Origin: an uncultured Helicobacter sp.
Lineage (GTDB): Bacteria; Campylobacterota; Campylobacteria; Campylobacterales; Helicobacteraceae
Assembly: GCA_949287835.1 (NCBI GenBank)
Contig: CASEHV010000030.1
Coordinates: forward strand, 1 to 63,677
Length of the DNA: 63,677 nt
Reading direction: 5' to 3'
The notes under the pieces are model-generated. The model had not been told where the DNA came from. It worked only from the letters and a program-made list of their open reading frames with translations, and ran no database searches. The stretch's first letter is position 1; every line of letters begins with the position of its first letter. Position numbers and translations under genes: made by a program. Positions 26,816 to 37,436 of this stretch are shown one piece after another.

Positions 26816-27824
26816 CTTGCTCTCCTAATTGGATTAGTCCTTGCTCGGATAGATTCTGCACGATTTCAATAATCTTTCTTTGTGCTGCCTCTATATCCCT
26901 AACCTTAACTGCTCCAAGGAATTGAATCTCCTCTGCAAACTGCTCACTAGCCCTAGAACTCATATTGCTCATAAACTTCTGCTTTAGCTCATCTGCACTA
27001 GATTTCAATGCAAGTGCCAAATCCTTTTTATCCGCAACCTTTAGAATCTCAATAATAGCAGTCTTGTCAAGCTTAATAATATCCTCAAAGGTAAACATCA
27101 TTTCCTTAATCTCATTTGCCAACTGCTCATCTCTTTGCTCGATTTGTGCAAGTGTGGCTTTTGCAGTCTTCTGCCCCATACGGTTAAACATTTCTGCCAC
27201 TGCACGCGGACCTCCGACCTCTACCTTGTAGCTTGTTAGAGATTCTACCTGCTGCTCTAACACCGCAGAAACCCTCTTTACAACAGATGGGGAAATATCG
27301 CCCAAATTTGCCATACGAATGGAAATCTCAGCACGTAACTCATCTGTGAAAAATCCAAGTGTCTCTGCCGCACCGCCAGAATCCATGTGTGCTAAGATAA
27401 GTGCTATGGTCTGTGGATGTTCATTTACAATAAAGTCTGCTAACTGCTGAGGTTTAACCTTATCAAGATAGCCGAAGTTTTTGGTAGATTGCATTGTCTT
27501 AGCAAGCTTATCTAGCACTCTCCTAGCCACTTCCGGACCAAGTGTCCTAATAAGCAACTCTCTAGCATAATCAACACCACCAGAATTTATATACTGATTA
27601 GACTGCAGTATCGTATAAAATTCCTCTAAGACAGCGGCACCTATTGCTTTATCTGTCCCACTTAACTGCATAATATGCTTACTTATCTCTGTGATAGATT
27701 CTATATCAAGATGATGGAACACCTCACTTGTTATATCCTCTCCTACTTGTATAAGCAGTATGGCAACTTTTTCTGACATTGATAATTCATCATACTGTGC
27801 TCTTTGCTTTTGTGTTAATGTCAT
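26799..27824 (-). CDS. fliG: Flagellar motor switch protein FliG
   Basis: 341 residues. N-terminal domain binding FliF, central EHPQ motif (NEHPQTIALILAHM), and a C-terminal torque helix with charged residues (MFTFEDIIKLDKTAI, FMSNMSSRASEQF). FliG converts stator ion flow into rotation. 23 nt downstream of fliF and overlapping fliH. Confidence 0.97.
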   Translation of the reverse strand: MTLTQKQRAQYDELSMSEKVAILLIQVGEDITSEVFHHLDIESITEISKHIMQLSGTDKAIGAAVLEEFYTILQSNQYINSGGVDYARELLIRTLGPEVARRVLDKLAKTMQSTKNFGYLDKVKPQQLADFIVNEHPQTIALILAHMDSGGAAETLGFFTDELRAEISIRMANLGDISPSVVKRVSAVLEQQVESLTSYKVEVGGPRAVAEMFNRMGQKTAKATLAQIEQRDEQLANEIKEMMFTFEDIIKLDKTAIIEILKVADKKDLALALKSSADELKQKFMSNMSSRASEQFAEEIQFLGAVKVRDIEAAQRKIIEIVQNLSEQGLIQLGEQDDVIS

Positions 27825-27847
27825 AACGACCTCCTTGTAGATTCTCT

Positions 27848-29539
27848 CTATTTGCCCTCTATCTCATCTCTAATGAGTGCCTGAAATAATCCCGCTACCT
27901 CATCTGGTTTAGTTTTAACCGCATCTTTAATCTTCTCTAGCAAGACGTCATATTTTACTGCATCTTCATTGAATCCTGAACCAATACCTAGCTGCTCCTC
28001 TACTCTACGTCTCATCTCATTTGCACGATTGAGTGCATCATCGTCATCATCAAAGTCAAATAGCGGTTGCTTATCACTATCATCTTCCTCATGCACTTCG
28101 AGCATTCTCTCTGCAAATGGTGCAATAACCTTCTTATAAAAGAAGAATAAAATAATGATAACAAGCACATATCTAAGCAATGGCATGAAAGGACCAAGAT
28201 ATTTCTCCATTGCCTGTGCCACTTTCTCAAAATTGCTAAGTGGCGGTGTGCTTTTATCTAGCGTATTTAACTGCCCTGCCACAACGCTAATAGAATCCTG
28301 TCTTTCTGGATTATAGCCCGCTGCATTCTCGACAATGCTTTTAATATTTGCTAATTCCTCGGCACTTCTAGGTGTATATTTAAGGCTAACTATACCCGTT
28401 GCCTCATCGGTTATCTCTTGATAAGTGCCATCAACCACGACTGCGACAGTCATTCGTTTAAGCTGCGGTGTTTGCAATTTTGTAGTCGTTACACTCTTAT
28501 CTGGAAGATAGTTTTTTACAAAGCTACTTTTATTATACTCTTCCCTATTATTGCTATCCAAATCTGGAGTCTCTGCTATATTATTTATAACACCCGGCAC
28601 ACCACCCGGCTCTTTCTCAGCACGACCCTTCCTAGAAATCTCCTCTCCTGTTTCACTTGCAACGGCAGATTCCTTACTATAAACCTCAGATGTGCTTTCC
28701 TGTTTGCCAAAGTCATAGTCCATATTGACACTAACAGTCATTCTATCTCTGCCGCCTACCCATTGACTAAGAGAATTTCTAATCTTGTCTGCGATTGCCT
28801 GCTCGGCTCGGATTCTGTATTGCAAATTCTTAAATGCCTGCTCATTTTCTATATCCTCTTGACTAGGATTGCCTAATGGGCTACCATTTTGATCTACAAT
28901 AAATACATTATCTGGCGTCAATCCATTAAATGAATTTGCCACAAGATTCTTTATACCAAAAATCTGCTTTGGCGTAAGCGACATTCCCTCACGCAAGGTT
29001 AGCGCAACACTAGCCCTAGGCACAGACCTAGCCCTCACAAAGACATCATCTTTTGGCTCTGCTATCTCTACACGGGCATCTTGTATGGGTGCTAATGCCA
29101 TTAAGGTCTTCTCTAGCTGCCCCTTTCTAGCACGAAGCTTTTTTACCTCTAGCTCCTCTGATGTCTGACCAAAGGCACTCTCATCAAAAATATCATAATC
29201 CACCCTACCCTTTATGATTCCTTGTGCAGCAAGCTCATTTCTTAGTGCATATACCTGCTCCTGTGGGACGGCTATCGTGCTTTCATTTAGCATTCTATAT
29301 GGGATATTTTGCTGTTTTAGGTAGTTAATAGCGGACCCTGTATCAGTTGGATTTTGGGCAGATATAAGCACCCCATATCCATCTATACTATCATTGCTTT
29401 TAGACCCAAGTGAAGATACTAAAAGATAAGATAGAAAGGCGACAATTACTATTACAGTTACGAGTATAACTATTTGTTGCTTTCTATTTAATTTAGTAAT
29501 CAGATTTTGTAACTGCGAAAATATAGCCTTAAAATCCAA
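27848..29539 (-). CDS. fliF: Flagellar MS-ring protein FliF
   Basis: 563 residues. Membrane helices at about 24-44 and 437-460 flank the large periplasmic ring-building region (YGVLISAQNPTDTGSAI, ELEVKKLRARKGQLEKTL, RASVALTLREG). The acidic C-terminal tail contacts FliG. It forms the first assembled ring of the basal body and housing of the export gate. Co-directional with hisC 27 nt upstream. Confidence 0.97.
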   Translation of the reverse strand: MDFKAIFSQLQNLITKLNRKQQIVILVTVIVIVAFLSYLLVSSLGSKSNDSIDGYGVLISAQNPTDTGSAINYLKQQNIPYRMLNESTIAVPQEQVYALRNELAAQGIIKGRVDYDIFDESAFGQTSEELEVKKLRARKGQLEKTLMALAPIQDARVEIAEPKDDVFVRARSVPRASVALTLREGMSLTPKQIFGIKNLVANSFNGLTPDNVFIVDQNGSPLGNPSQEDIENEQAFKNLQYRIRAEQAIADKIRNSLSQWVGGRDRMTVSVNMDYDFGKQESTSEVYSKESAVASETGEEISRKGRAEKEPGGVPGVINNIAETPDLDSNNREEYNKSSFVKNYLPDKSVTTTKLQTPQLKRMTVAVVVDGTYQEITDEATGIVSLKYTPRSAEELANIKSIVENAAGYNPERQDSISVVAGQLNTLDKSTPPLSNFEKVAQAMEKYLGPFMPLLRYVLVIIILFFFYKKVIAPFAERMLEVHEEDDSDKQPLFDFDDDDDALNRANEMRRRVEEQLGIGSGFNEDAVKYDVLLEKIKDAVKTKPDEVAGLFQALIRDEIEGK

Positions 29540-29566
29540 AACTTGCTCCTAATACCAAATAAATCT

Positions 29567-30658
29567 CTATGATAGAATTAAAGATAATTCTTGAAACACT
29601 CTTTCATTCTGTGCTGGTGTACCAATTGTTATTCTAATACCATTTAGATTATAGCTAGATAAATCTCTAACAATTACGCCCTTTCTTAGCAAAGATTCAC
29701 TAATGTCTTTAGAAATAAGACTTTCATCAAACATAAATGTAACAAAATTCGCATAAGAACTAAGCATATTTATAGAATATTTATTAGCAAAATCCCTATA
29801 CTTTGGCATTTCTGAAAAATTATTTTCAAGAGATTTTTGAATAAACTCTTTATCTTTCATACTAGCAATGGCAGCTTTTAGACTAATATTTGTAATATTA
29901 AATGGTGCCCTAAGCCTACCTAACATCTCTATAATATTACTATTTGCTATACCATATCCTACACGCATTCCTCCTAAACCATAGACTTTCGAAAATGTGC
30001 CAAGATATATAACATTTGGATATGAAACAATATCTAATGGTGCTATGTGATAATCGCTACTTGCATAAGCAGCATACTCCATATAAGCACAATCCAAAAT
30101 AACCAATGTATTAGAATCTATTTTTGATAGGAAACTAAGGACATCTTTTTTTAGCATAGCCTCACCTAGAGGATTATTAGGAGTGCAAAGAAATATAATA
30201 CTAGGTGAATATTTCTTATAGTAATCAAGCATACTATCTAAATTATGAGAGAAATCCTGAGTTTTTAATACCCTTGCATTGCAGTGTTTCGCATAAATCT
30301 CATACATGGCAAATGTAGTTTTCGCCATAAGAACACTAGAATCCTTATTGCATGTAGCATGAACACAAAATTCTAATATCTGGTCACTCCCGCTACCTAT
30401 AATAATATTTTCTGCTTTAACACCATACAGACTAGATAGCAAATCTTTTAACTCATAATAAGAATCATCTGGATAAACACTAGATAGCTTAACACTTTTA
30501 ACAATCTCATCATATACCAAAGGAGAGGAGCCTAATGGATTCTCATTGCTACCTAGCTTTACAACATCACTAGCGGGAATACCATAATCACGCATTAATA
30601 ACTCTAATGGTTTGCCGACCTTATACGTAGGCAAATCGCAAATATAATCATGAAACAT
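29567..30658 (-). CDS. hisC: Histidinol-phosphate aminotransferase HisC
   Basis: 363 residues from the ATG at 30658 (frame opens at a GTG at 30691). I prefer the internal ATG because MFHDYICDLPTYKVGKP aligns with the normal family N-terminus and a GCGGGGA site lies upstream. PLP-dependent class I/II fold with KLGSNENPLG, DCAYMEYA and the PLP lysine in TFSKVYGLGG. Catalyses the imidazole-acetol phosphate to histidinol phosphate step. hisC directly before fliF is also the arrangement I know from Campylobacter jejuni. Confidence 0.95.
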   Translation of the reverse strand: MFHDYICDLPTYKVGKPLELLMRDYGIPASDVVKLGSNENPLGSSPLVYDEIVKSVKLSSVYPDDSYYELKDLLSSLYGVKAENIIIGSGSDQILEFCVHATCNKDSSVLMAKTTFAMYEIYAKHCNARVLKTQDFSHNLDSMLDYYKKYSPSIIFLCTPNNPLGEAMLKKDVLSFLSKIDSNTLVILDCAYMEYAAYASSDYHIAPLDIVSYPNVIYLGTFSKVYGLGGMRVGYGIANSNIIEMLGRLRAPFNITNISLKAAIASMKDKEFIQKSLENNFSEMPKYRDFANKYSINMLSSYANFVTFMFDESLISKDISESLLRKGVIVRDLSSYNLNGIRITIGTPAQNERVFQELSLILS

Positions 30659-30738
30659 AACCAAAATCCCCGCAAACAAAATCAAATTCACTCAAATATT
30701 AAAACTAACTGCCGATTTTACCATAAAAGTAGAGATTT

Positions 30739-30768
30739 CTAGTGTGAAAGTTTCATTTCACTGACTAG
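30739..30768. promoter_or_regulatory. Palindromic element between divergent hisC and feoA
   Basis: Nested symmetry: CTAGTG at 30739-30744, perfect TGAAAGTTTCA at 30745-30755, and CACTGACTAG at 30759-30768. It lies in the 149-bp divergent spacer, upstream of the feoA start at 30808. A candidate operator; no regulator assigned. Confidence 0.3.
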
Positions 30769-30807
30769 TTTTTATAAATTATAAAAATATATAAGGAAAA
30801 ATGCACT

Positions 30808-31035
30808 ATGAAACTATCAGAATGCGTTGTAGGAAAGCAGTATAAAATCGAAACAATAGAAAATATTGATGATACTTTAAGGAATCGTTTGGAATCTATG
30901 GGGATATATCAAGACAATATTTTTACACTCAAGCATACTTCAACAATGAAAAATACCTTTAGCATAAGTATTTCTGGCACTCACGTAGCATTAAGGAGAG
31001 ATGAAGCAGAGTTAATTATCGTTAGTGAAGTATAA
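30808..31035 (+). CDS. feoA: FeoA-type SH3 protein
   Basis: 75 residues with the FeoA beta-barrel pattern: LSECVVGKQYKI, RNRLESMGIYQDNIFTL, THVALRRDEAELIIV. FeoA supports the ferrous-iron permease FeoB, which is not in the window. AAGGA lies 10 nt upstream of this ATG; an ATG at 30801 is out of frame. The 3' end runs into the open frame of the ferredoxin gene. Confidence 0.87.
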   Translation: MKLSECVVGKQYKIETIENIDDTLRNRLESMGIYQDNIFTLKHTSTMKNTFSISISGTHVALRRDEAELIIVSEV

Positions 31036-31066
31036 TTTCATATACAAATCACTAAAAGGCGTAGCC

Positions 31067-31282
31067 ATGCTAGTAATCAATCATAAATGTATAGCCTGTG
31101 ATGCGTGCAAAAATGTCTGTCCGACCTCCGCTATTTTCGTATCCGACCCTATTTATGAGATAGATAATAGACTATGCTTTCTTTGTGCGGGATATGATTC
31201 TATGGCATGTATAGATGTATGCCCTGTTGATGCCATCATTGAAACAAATAAAACTCAGCATTTAAATGTATTAGAGGAATGA
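31067..31282 (+). CDS. fdxA: 2[4Fe-4S] ferredoxin of the Allochromatium/YfhL type
   Basis: 71 residues from the ATG at 31067 (a longer frame opens at 31025 inside feoA but lacks homology at its start). Cluster ligands: CIACDACKNVCP, then the expanded second motif CFLC-x7-CIDVCP. The insertion between cysteines marks the Alvin/YfhL subclass with very low-potential clusters. In H. pylori the fdxA product is linked to pyruvate oxidation and metronidazole susceptibility, and its neighbour is also a ppx/gppA gene, as here. Confidence 0.9.
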   Translation: MLVINHKCIACDACKNVCPTSAIFVSDPIYEIDNRLCFLCAGYDSMACIDVCPVDAIIETNKTQHLNVLEE

Positions 31283-31286
31283 AATA

Positions 31287-32765
31287 ATGGCAAAGATTAC
31301 AACCATAATAGACATAGGCTCAAACTCCGCTAGAATGGCTATTTTCAAAAAAACGAGTCGCTACGGCTTTCATCTCATACATGAGGTAAAATCAAGGGTT
31401 AGAATCTCAGAAGGTAGCTATGCAAATCATTCATATCTACAAGACTACGCTATGGATAGAGCCATAAGGGCTTTAAGAGAATTTAAGGCAGTTAGTCAAT
31501 CATTTAAAAGTAGGAAGCTTATATGCGTCGCCACTTCTGCTCTTAGAGATGCACCTAATAAATCCGAGTTTATATCACTTGTGCGAAAGGAATGTGGCAT
31601 TAATATAAAAGTCATAGACGGACATAAAGAAGCATATTTTGGTGCTGTTGCCTGTGCTAATTTGGCACATAAAAAAAGTGGGATAACCATAGACATAGGT
31701 GGCGGTAGCACAGAGCTTGCATGTATTAAAGATGGCATTATCCTAGATATGGTGTCTCTAAATCTAGGTAGCATTAGGTTAAAGGAGCTATTCTTTGATA
31801 ACAATGACACACATGGTGCATATAAATACGCAAGTGAATATATAAAGAAAAATGCAGATTCCATTATGAAATTTGCCAGAAGCCTTGAGGATATAAATAT
31901 CTTTGGCATAGGCGGCAGCATTCGTGCGTATGCCAAACATGAGATGAATATAGAATCTTATCAACTAGGCTTTCTACACGGATATGAGCTAAATATAAAC
32001 ATGCTAAGAAATAGACTAAAGGGTATTATAGAATCTAATCCAAAAGAGCTAGAGGAAATCTTTGATAAATCTCGCATTGATTCTATAAGACCTGGACTTT
32101 TAATACTCCTTGCTATTATCGATTATTTAGAGCCTCATAGCTTTATTGTAAGTGGCGTTGGCGTAAGAGAGGGTGTATTTTTACATGACATGCTTAGAAA
32201 TCATCATGCAAAGATTCCAAATAATATAAATCCTAGTTTAAGAGCATTGCAAGATATTTTTCTAACAAATATAAATGATAGTAAAAATATCTACAAACAT
32301 GCAAAAGAGCTATTTAATATAATGAATAGAATCTACAAACTAGATTCCATATACCTAGAGTATTTAAGAGTAGCTAGCAGTCTATATGACTTAGGCTCAA
32401 ATTTTAATTTCTACAAAGGTAGCAAACATAGTGCCTACATAGCACTAAACTCTCTAAATTATGGATTCTCTCATAGCATGAGATATAGCATTTCTATACT
32501 CCTAGAATTTTCATCAAAAAAGCGTCCAAAAGCAAATAGCAATGTATGTTGGAATCTACTCCCAGATTATGACACATTACAGATTCTTAGCTTTATTTTT
32601 GCAGTTAGCATTGCACTTTGCAAGGGGAATGCCACTTTTATCATGGAAAATAATACTCTTAATATCAATGTAGATTCTAAAATCATATATGAATCTCTGC
32701 TAGATATTAATCCCCCAAAGCTTCAAGAACAAAATGTTTTTGATATAAGGATAAATCTTGATTAG
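31287..32765 (+). CDS. Ppx/GppA-type polyphosphate/pppGpp phosphatase
   Basis: 492 residues, ASKHA fold: phosphate-binding IIDIGSNSARMAIF at the start, second nucleotide loop ITIDIGGGSTELA near 132-144, and a helical HD-like C-terminal half. Members hydrolyse exopolyphosphate and/or pppGpp, adjusting the stringent response. Ppx and GppA cannot be separated by sequence reading. Starts 4 nt after fdxA and overlaps the cytochrome gene by 8 nt. Confidence 0.88.
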   Translation: MAKITTIIDIGSNSARMAIFKKTSRYGFHLIHEVKSRVRISEGSYANHSYLQDYAMDRAIRALREFKAVSQSFKSRKLICVATSALRDAPNKSEFISLVRKECGINIKVIDGHKEAYFGAVACANLAHKKSGITIDIGGGSTELACIKDGIILDMVSLNLGSIRLKELFFDNNDTHGAYKYASEYIKKNADSIMKFARSLEDINIFGIGGSIRAYAKHEMNIESYQLGFLHGYELNINMLRNRLKGIIESNPKELEEIFDKSRIDSIRPGLLILLAIIDYLEPHSFIVSGVGVREGVFLHDMLRNHHAKIPNNINPSLRALQDIFLTNINDSKNIYKHAKELFNIMNRIYKLDSIYLEYLRVASSLYDLGSNFNFYKGSKHSAYIALNSLNYGFSHSMRYSISILLEFSSKKRPKANSNVCWNLLPDYDTLQILSFIFAVSIALCKGNATFIMENNTLNINVDSKIIYESLLDINPPKLQEQNVFDIRINLD

Positions 32766-33102
32766 ATTTATGATAGCAATGAGTATTTTTGTAATGCTGC
32801 ACGCCGCTAGTGATGATTCATTTCTAACAGATAGCGAATATGGAAAATATCTCTACGAAAATCCACGTGGCATAAGCTGCAAATCCTGCCATGGACCACA
32901 CGGCGAGGGAATGCTGTTAGCCACATATCCTAGCAATGATAAAACTCGCGAAGTCTCTGCACCAAGCATCATAGGCATGGATATAGAATCCTTTAGAAAA
33001 GGCACACTTAGCACGAAAGGAGTCATGCCGAAATACTATCTTACGACAGATGAAATCGATGCTATATACAGATACCTAGAGGGTATAAAGACACAAAATT
33101 AG
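32758..33102 (+). CDS. Periplasmic monohaem c-type cytochrome
   Basis: 114 residues. Signal peptide about 1-17, then a single haem site CKSCH (41-45) and a likely Met ligand at 90 (KGVMPKYYL), giving His/Met coordination. A small class I cytochrome passing electrons in the periplasm; partner unknown. The TTG start at 32758 has TAAGG 7 nt upstream; an ATG at 32770 is the alternative. Last gene of the feoA-fdxA-ppx unit; the palindrome cluster follows. Confidence 0.85.
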   Translation: MIRFMIAMSIFVMLHAASDDSFLTDSEYGKYLYENPRGISCKSCHGPHGEGMLLATYPSNDKTREVSAPSIIGMDIESFRKGTLSTKGVMPKYYLTTDEIDAIYRYLEGIKTQN

Positions 33103-33262
33103 TTATCATAAACCCCCAAGATTCTAAATATTCCCAAACAAAAGACTTTATGTTTAATAAAAATCATTTTTCAAATGAAATAAAAACCAAATCGTTATAG
33201 CTTTATAGAATCTAGATTCTATAAAGCTATTTCGAGTTTGCACTTTAGACATGAATTATTGT

Positions 33263-33423
33263 GTCATTCTGAACATGGTGAAGACACAAAATCTAAAGAT
33301 GTTTCGCTACACTCAACATGACGTTCCCTGTCATTCTGAAGCTATGTGAAGAATCTCTGTGTTGGGAATATGGATTCTCGTTTTCCATAAATTCCCAAGA
33401 TGTTTCGCTTTGCTCAACATGAC
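33263..33423. repeat. Intergenic cluster of GTC-AT..TGAGC palindromes
   Basis: Four copies in the 392-bp gap 33103-33494: 33263-33294 (decayed ATTC type), 33297-33322 (ATGT type, inverted), 33330-33356 (ATTC type) and 33398-33423 (ATGT type, inverted). A GAATCTAGATTC palindrome lies nearby at about 33209-33220. No protein gene is supportable in this gap. Confidence 0.8.
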
Positions 33424-33494
33424 AGGGAATAATATCAACACTACATAGAACAAGCAATACGACAGAAAACAATCAATCAACATTACAAAGAAAA

Positions 33495-34595
33495 TCAATC
33501 AAATATCTCCTGCCATTTTTGCAAAACTGCCTCTTTGCTAAATCTTTTCTCCACAATGTTTCTAGCACTCTCCCCCATCTTTTTTCGCAATGACTCATCA
33601 CCCATAAGCAGTGCTAGTTTGTCAGCAAAGATTCTATTATCCCTCTCTTTTATAAGAAAGCCGCTAACATTATCCTCTATAATATCGCTAGGTCCAGCAT
33701 TAATATCAAATGCGATGCTAACGATGCCATAAGAAGCCGCTTCTGCTAAAACCATGCCAAAGCCCTCAAAGACGCTAGTCATGGCATAGATACTAGCACT
33801 ATGATAGAGAGATTGCACATCTTTGCTAAAGGGTAGAATCTTTACGCACTCCTGCATACCTAGCTGCTCTACTTTCTGCACCAAGCTATCACGTAGCTCC
33901 CCATCACCTGCTATCACTAGCTCCCATTCCAAAAAATCCTTTGCTATCAAATGATATATGTCAATTAGCCTTGAGAAGTCCTTTTGTGCCGTCATTCTGC
34001 CTAGTGCTAGAATCCTCTTATTTCTATGACTAGATAGAGTTTTGGGGAAGTATGGCAGGAAATTTGGCACAATGCAAACATTGCTATGCGTCTCCTTCCA
34101 CTTATCTATCTCCTTGCTTGAGGGTATGATTAGGGAATCAAAGCTTTCAAAAATACTTTTTTGTGAAATAAAATTTAAATGCCATAAACGCAGATACTTA
34201 GCACTTGCGATTTTCCTTGTGGGGCGAAAGATTCCATCATTTGCTAGGATAATATCTGGCTTTGTAGATTCTATATACCTTAGTGCTTTGTGGTTTAGAT
34301 AAAAGCGGTAGATGAGTTTATGAAAGAGTTTTTTAAAGATTCCTTTATGTTTCATTGTCGCATGCGATAGATATGTAACTTGGCTTTTTATCTCATAGAA
34401 TGGTGCATTATTTTGTTTATAAAAGCTTAGAATATCTACGTGATATTTCTTTGCTTGTAAATCTTTATTGTTTAGATTCTGAATGCCAACTTCCATAAGG
34501 GCATTTGAGAGATTCGCGCACACCCTCTCACCTCCGCCATGCTCTGTAATATCACGTAGTATTATTAGAATCTTTTTTGACATTGAGTGTTCCAT
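33495..34595 (-). CDS. GT4-family glycosyltransferase
   Basis: 366 residues, GT-B fold. The N-terminal glycine motif EHGGGERVCANLSNAL, then VPNFLPYFP and LALGRMTAQKDFSRLIDIY at the nucleotide-sugar domain, and the EX7E-like FEGFGMVLAEAASYG. It transfers an activated sugar, probably to lipopolysaccharide or another surface glycan; donor and acceptor are unknown. The start may be residue 1 or residue 5 (34583). 23 nt after the MFS gene. Confidence 0.87.
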   Translation of the reverse strand: MEHSMSKKILIILRDITEHGGGERVCANLSNALMEVGIQNLNNKDLQAKKYHVDILSFYKQNNAPFYEIKSQVTYLSHATMKHKGIFKKLFHKLIYRFYLNHKALRYIESTKPDIILANDGIFRPTRKIASAKYLRLWHLNFISQKSIFESFDSLIIPSSKEIDKWKETHSNVCIVPNFLPYFPKTLSSHRNKRILALGRMTAQKDFSRLIDIYHLIAKDFLEWELVIAGDGELRDSLVQKVEQLGMQECVKILPFSKDVQSLYHSASIYAMTSVFEGFGMVLAEAASYGIVSIAFDINAGPSDIIEDNVSGFLIKERDNRIFADKLALLMGDESLRKKMGESARNIVEKRFSKEAVLQKWQEIFD

Positions 34596-34618
34596 ATTTT
34601 ATTTTTGTGCTATTTTAT

Positions 34619-35812
34619 CTAAACCCTCCGCACTATAGAAATGCACATCATGGCAAAAAGCGATAGGGCAACGATGAGGAATAGATTGATGATTCCATAA
34701 TTTCTAACAATAGGCTGAGATATAAATGGCGATATAAACTGCCCAAAAAATGATACAGAGCTTAGAATCCCCATTGCCTTTGCGATATTTGAGGTATGGG
34801 TTTTTGTTAATAAAAGTGAGGAGTTATTTGTAATAATCGGTCCGCCACCAGCTCCCACTAATAATAATCCAAAAGATACGCAAATAGCATTATGGAAAAG
34901 AAAGATAAGCAAAAATCCAAATCCCATAAGTGCAAAGCCTATAACATAAATGGATCTCATGCTAAATAATTTAGCAATTCTAGGATACATAAGGGAGGAT
35001 AATCCGTATGCAAGGGCAGAGGCAGAAACGCAGATTCCTACCATGATTTCACTCTCTCCTAAATTATTTTTAAGAAAAATAGGAATCTGTGTGGGTGATG
35101 TGTAATAAGTAATCATTGCCATAAACGCAAAGAAATAAATTGGTAAAAGTGGCATAATGCTAAACTTTGCATGATTTATATCATGATGATGCGATTTTAC
35201 TCTAGGCGCTCTTGGCTCGAAAAGCACAAACATGGCAAGAATGGATAAAAAGATTCCGATGGCATAAACTAAGAATGGATAACGCCAATTATATGTAGCC
35301 AAAAATCCGCCTATGCACATAAATAACGCACTTCCACATGCGGTAGCAAACCCCTGTAATCCAAGTGCAGCACCACGTTCCTTGCCTGTGTAATAATTTG
35401 CCACCAAAGCACTAGCAGAAGTCATAACAAATGCGGTTGCAATGCCAAAAATTGCGCGCGTAAATAGAATCCAATAAATATTATCCCAAAATATCGCAGA
35501 AGCACCGCTAATGCTCCAGACAAACATAGAGGGTATGAGAAATTTTAATTTTCCGAATTTATCTAACAATATCCCGCTAAGTGGCGCCACAATCATGACA
35601 AAAAGTGCAGGTAAAGTAAGAATTAGCTTTGAGAGAATGTCGATGTGTGGAATGTCATGAAAGTATGTTTCAATATTTGGAATGCTCGTAGCTACAACGA
35701 CGCCACCTAGCACAGTCATAGATGTGCTAGAGAAAAGTGCAAACATAAAAAGCGGTCTATGCGTTAGAGCATACATTTTTTTATCTAGTCTGCTTTCAAT
35801 ATTATCTGACAT
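34619..35812 (-). CDS. Major facilitator transporter, drug/metabolite exporter-like
   Basis: 397 residues, 12 predicted membrane helices. MFS signatures APLSGILLDKFGKLKFL (loop 2-3) and RAIFGIATAFVMTSASALVANYYTGKERG. Similar to proton-coupled exporters of the DHA type; the substrate is not deducible. 22 nt after pyrH on the same strand and followed by the glycosyltransferase. Confidence 0.83.
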   Translation of the reverse strand: MSDNIESRLDKKMYALTHRPLFMFALFSSTSMTVLGGVVVATSIPNIETYFHDIPHIDILSKLILTLPALFVMIVAPLSGILLDKFGKLKFLIPSMFVWSISGASAIFWDNIYWILFTRAIFGIATAFVMTSASALVANYYTGKERGAALGLQGFATACGSALFMCIGGFLATYNWRYPFLVYAIGIFLSILAMFVLFEPRAPRVKSHHHDINHAKFSIMPLLPIYFFAFMAMITYYTSPTQIPIFLKNNLGESEIMVGICVSASALAYGLSSLMYPRIAKLFSMRSIYVIGFALMGFGFLLIFLFHNAICVSFGLLLVGAGGGPIITNNSSLLLTKTHTSNIAKAMGILSSVSFFGQFISPFISQPIVRNYGIINLFLIVALSLFAMMCISIVRRV

Positions 35813-35834
35813 ATTATCTCCTATAAAAAGCTAA

Positions 35835-36575
<741 letters not shown>

Positions 36576-36681
36576 TTATAAAGTTATGAAATTATATATG
36601 ATTTTGTTATACCAAGAATCAATGCGTTACTGCATTTTTTGCTAAAATTATAAACTTCATACTATCTTCAAGGGGTAACTT

Positions 36682-37410
36682 TTGAAACACAAGAATACAA
36701 AATATGACAAAGAGCATACAAATAGTGTGCTAAGGAATATATGGCAGTTAGAGAAAGCGCTAGGATATAATTTTAAGAATCCGCGACTTTTACTAGAGGC
36801 ATTAACACATAAATCTTTCAATCAACCCTTTAATAATGAGAGGCTAGAGTTTTTAGGCGATGCGGTATTGGATTTGATAGTAGGTGATTTCTTATTTCGT
36901 AGATTTAGGAATAAAAAGGAGGGGACGCTATCAAAAATGCGTGCTTCTCTTGTCAATGAAAAATCTCTATCAAAGATTGCAAATAATATAGGTCTAGGTG
37001 AGCATTTAAGACTATCTAATTCAGAATCAAGTAACGGAGGAAGGCTAAAACCTAGTATACTAAGCAGTGCGCTAGAGGCTTTAATATCTGTGATTTATTT
37101 GGAATCTGGACTTCAAAGCGTAAAGAATGTTTTTTACCCCATCATGCAAAAGAATTTTGAAATTAGTGAGGATTCTCTATTTAAAGACTATAAATCAAGC
37201 TTGCAGGAATTTACGCAAGGAGCCTTTGGCTGCATTCCTATTTATGAGTTAATCGGCGAGGAGGGACCCGACCATAATAAAAGTTTTACAGTGAGGGTTA
37301 TCATAAATGGAGATGTATATGCACAAGCAAAAGGTTCTAGTAAGAAAAACGCACAACAAGAAGCCGCAAAACTAAGTCTTGAATATATAAAAAAGTACGA
37401 TAAAGATTAA
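36682..37410 (+). CDS. rnc: Ribonuclease III
   Basis: 242 residues. Signature NERLEFLGDAVLDL at 52-65 with catalytic Glu/Asp, then a dsRNA-binding domain (DYKSSLQEFTQ...AQAKGSSKKNAQQEAAKLSL). It processes rRNA precursors and double-stranded regions. TTG start with AGGGG 6 nt upstream. It could act on transcripts carrying the palindromic repeats described here (inference). Confidence 0.96.
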   Translation: MKHKNTKYDKEHTNSVLRNIWQLEKALGYNFKNPRLLLEALTHKSFNQPFNNERLEFLGDAVLDLIVGDFLFRRFRNKKEGTLSKMRASLVNEKSLSKIANNIGLGEHLRLSNSESSNGGRLKPSILSSALEALISVIYLESGLQSVKNVFYPIMQKNFEISEDSLFKDYKSSLQEFTQGAFGCIPIYELIGEEGPDHNKSFTVRVIINGDVYAQAKGSSKKNAQQEAAKLSLEYIKKYDKD

Positions 37411-37436
37411 TTTAAAACATTAATTAGAGAGAAAAA

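Noticed and set aside
33263-33423. CRISPR array
   Set aside because: Units are palindromic, of two types, in both orientations and with irregular gaps; no cas genes in the window.
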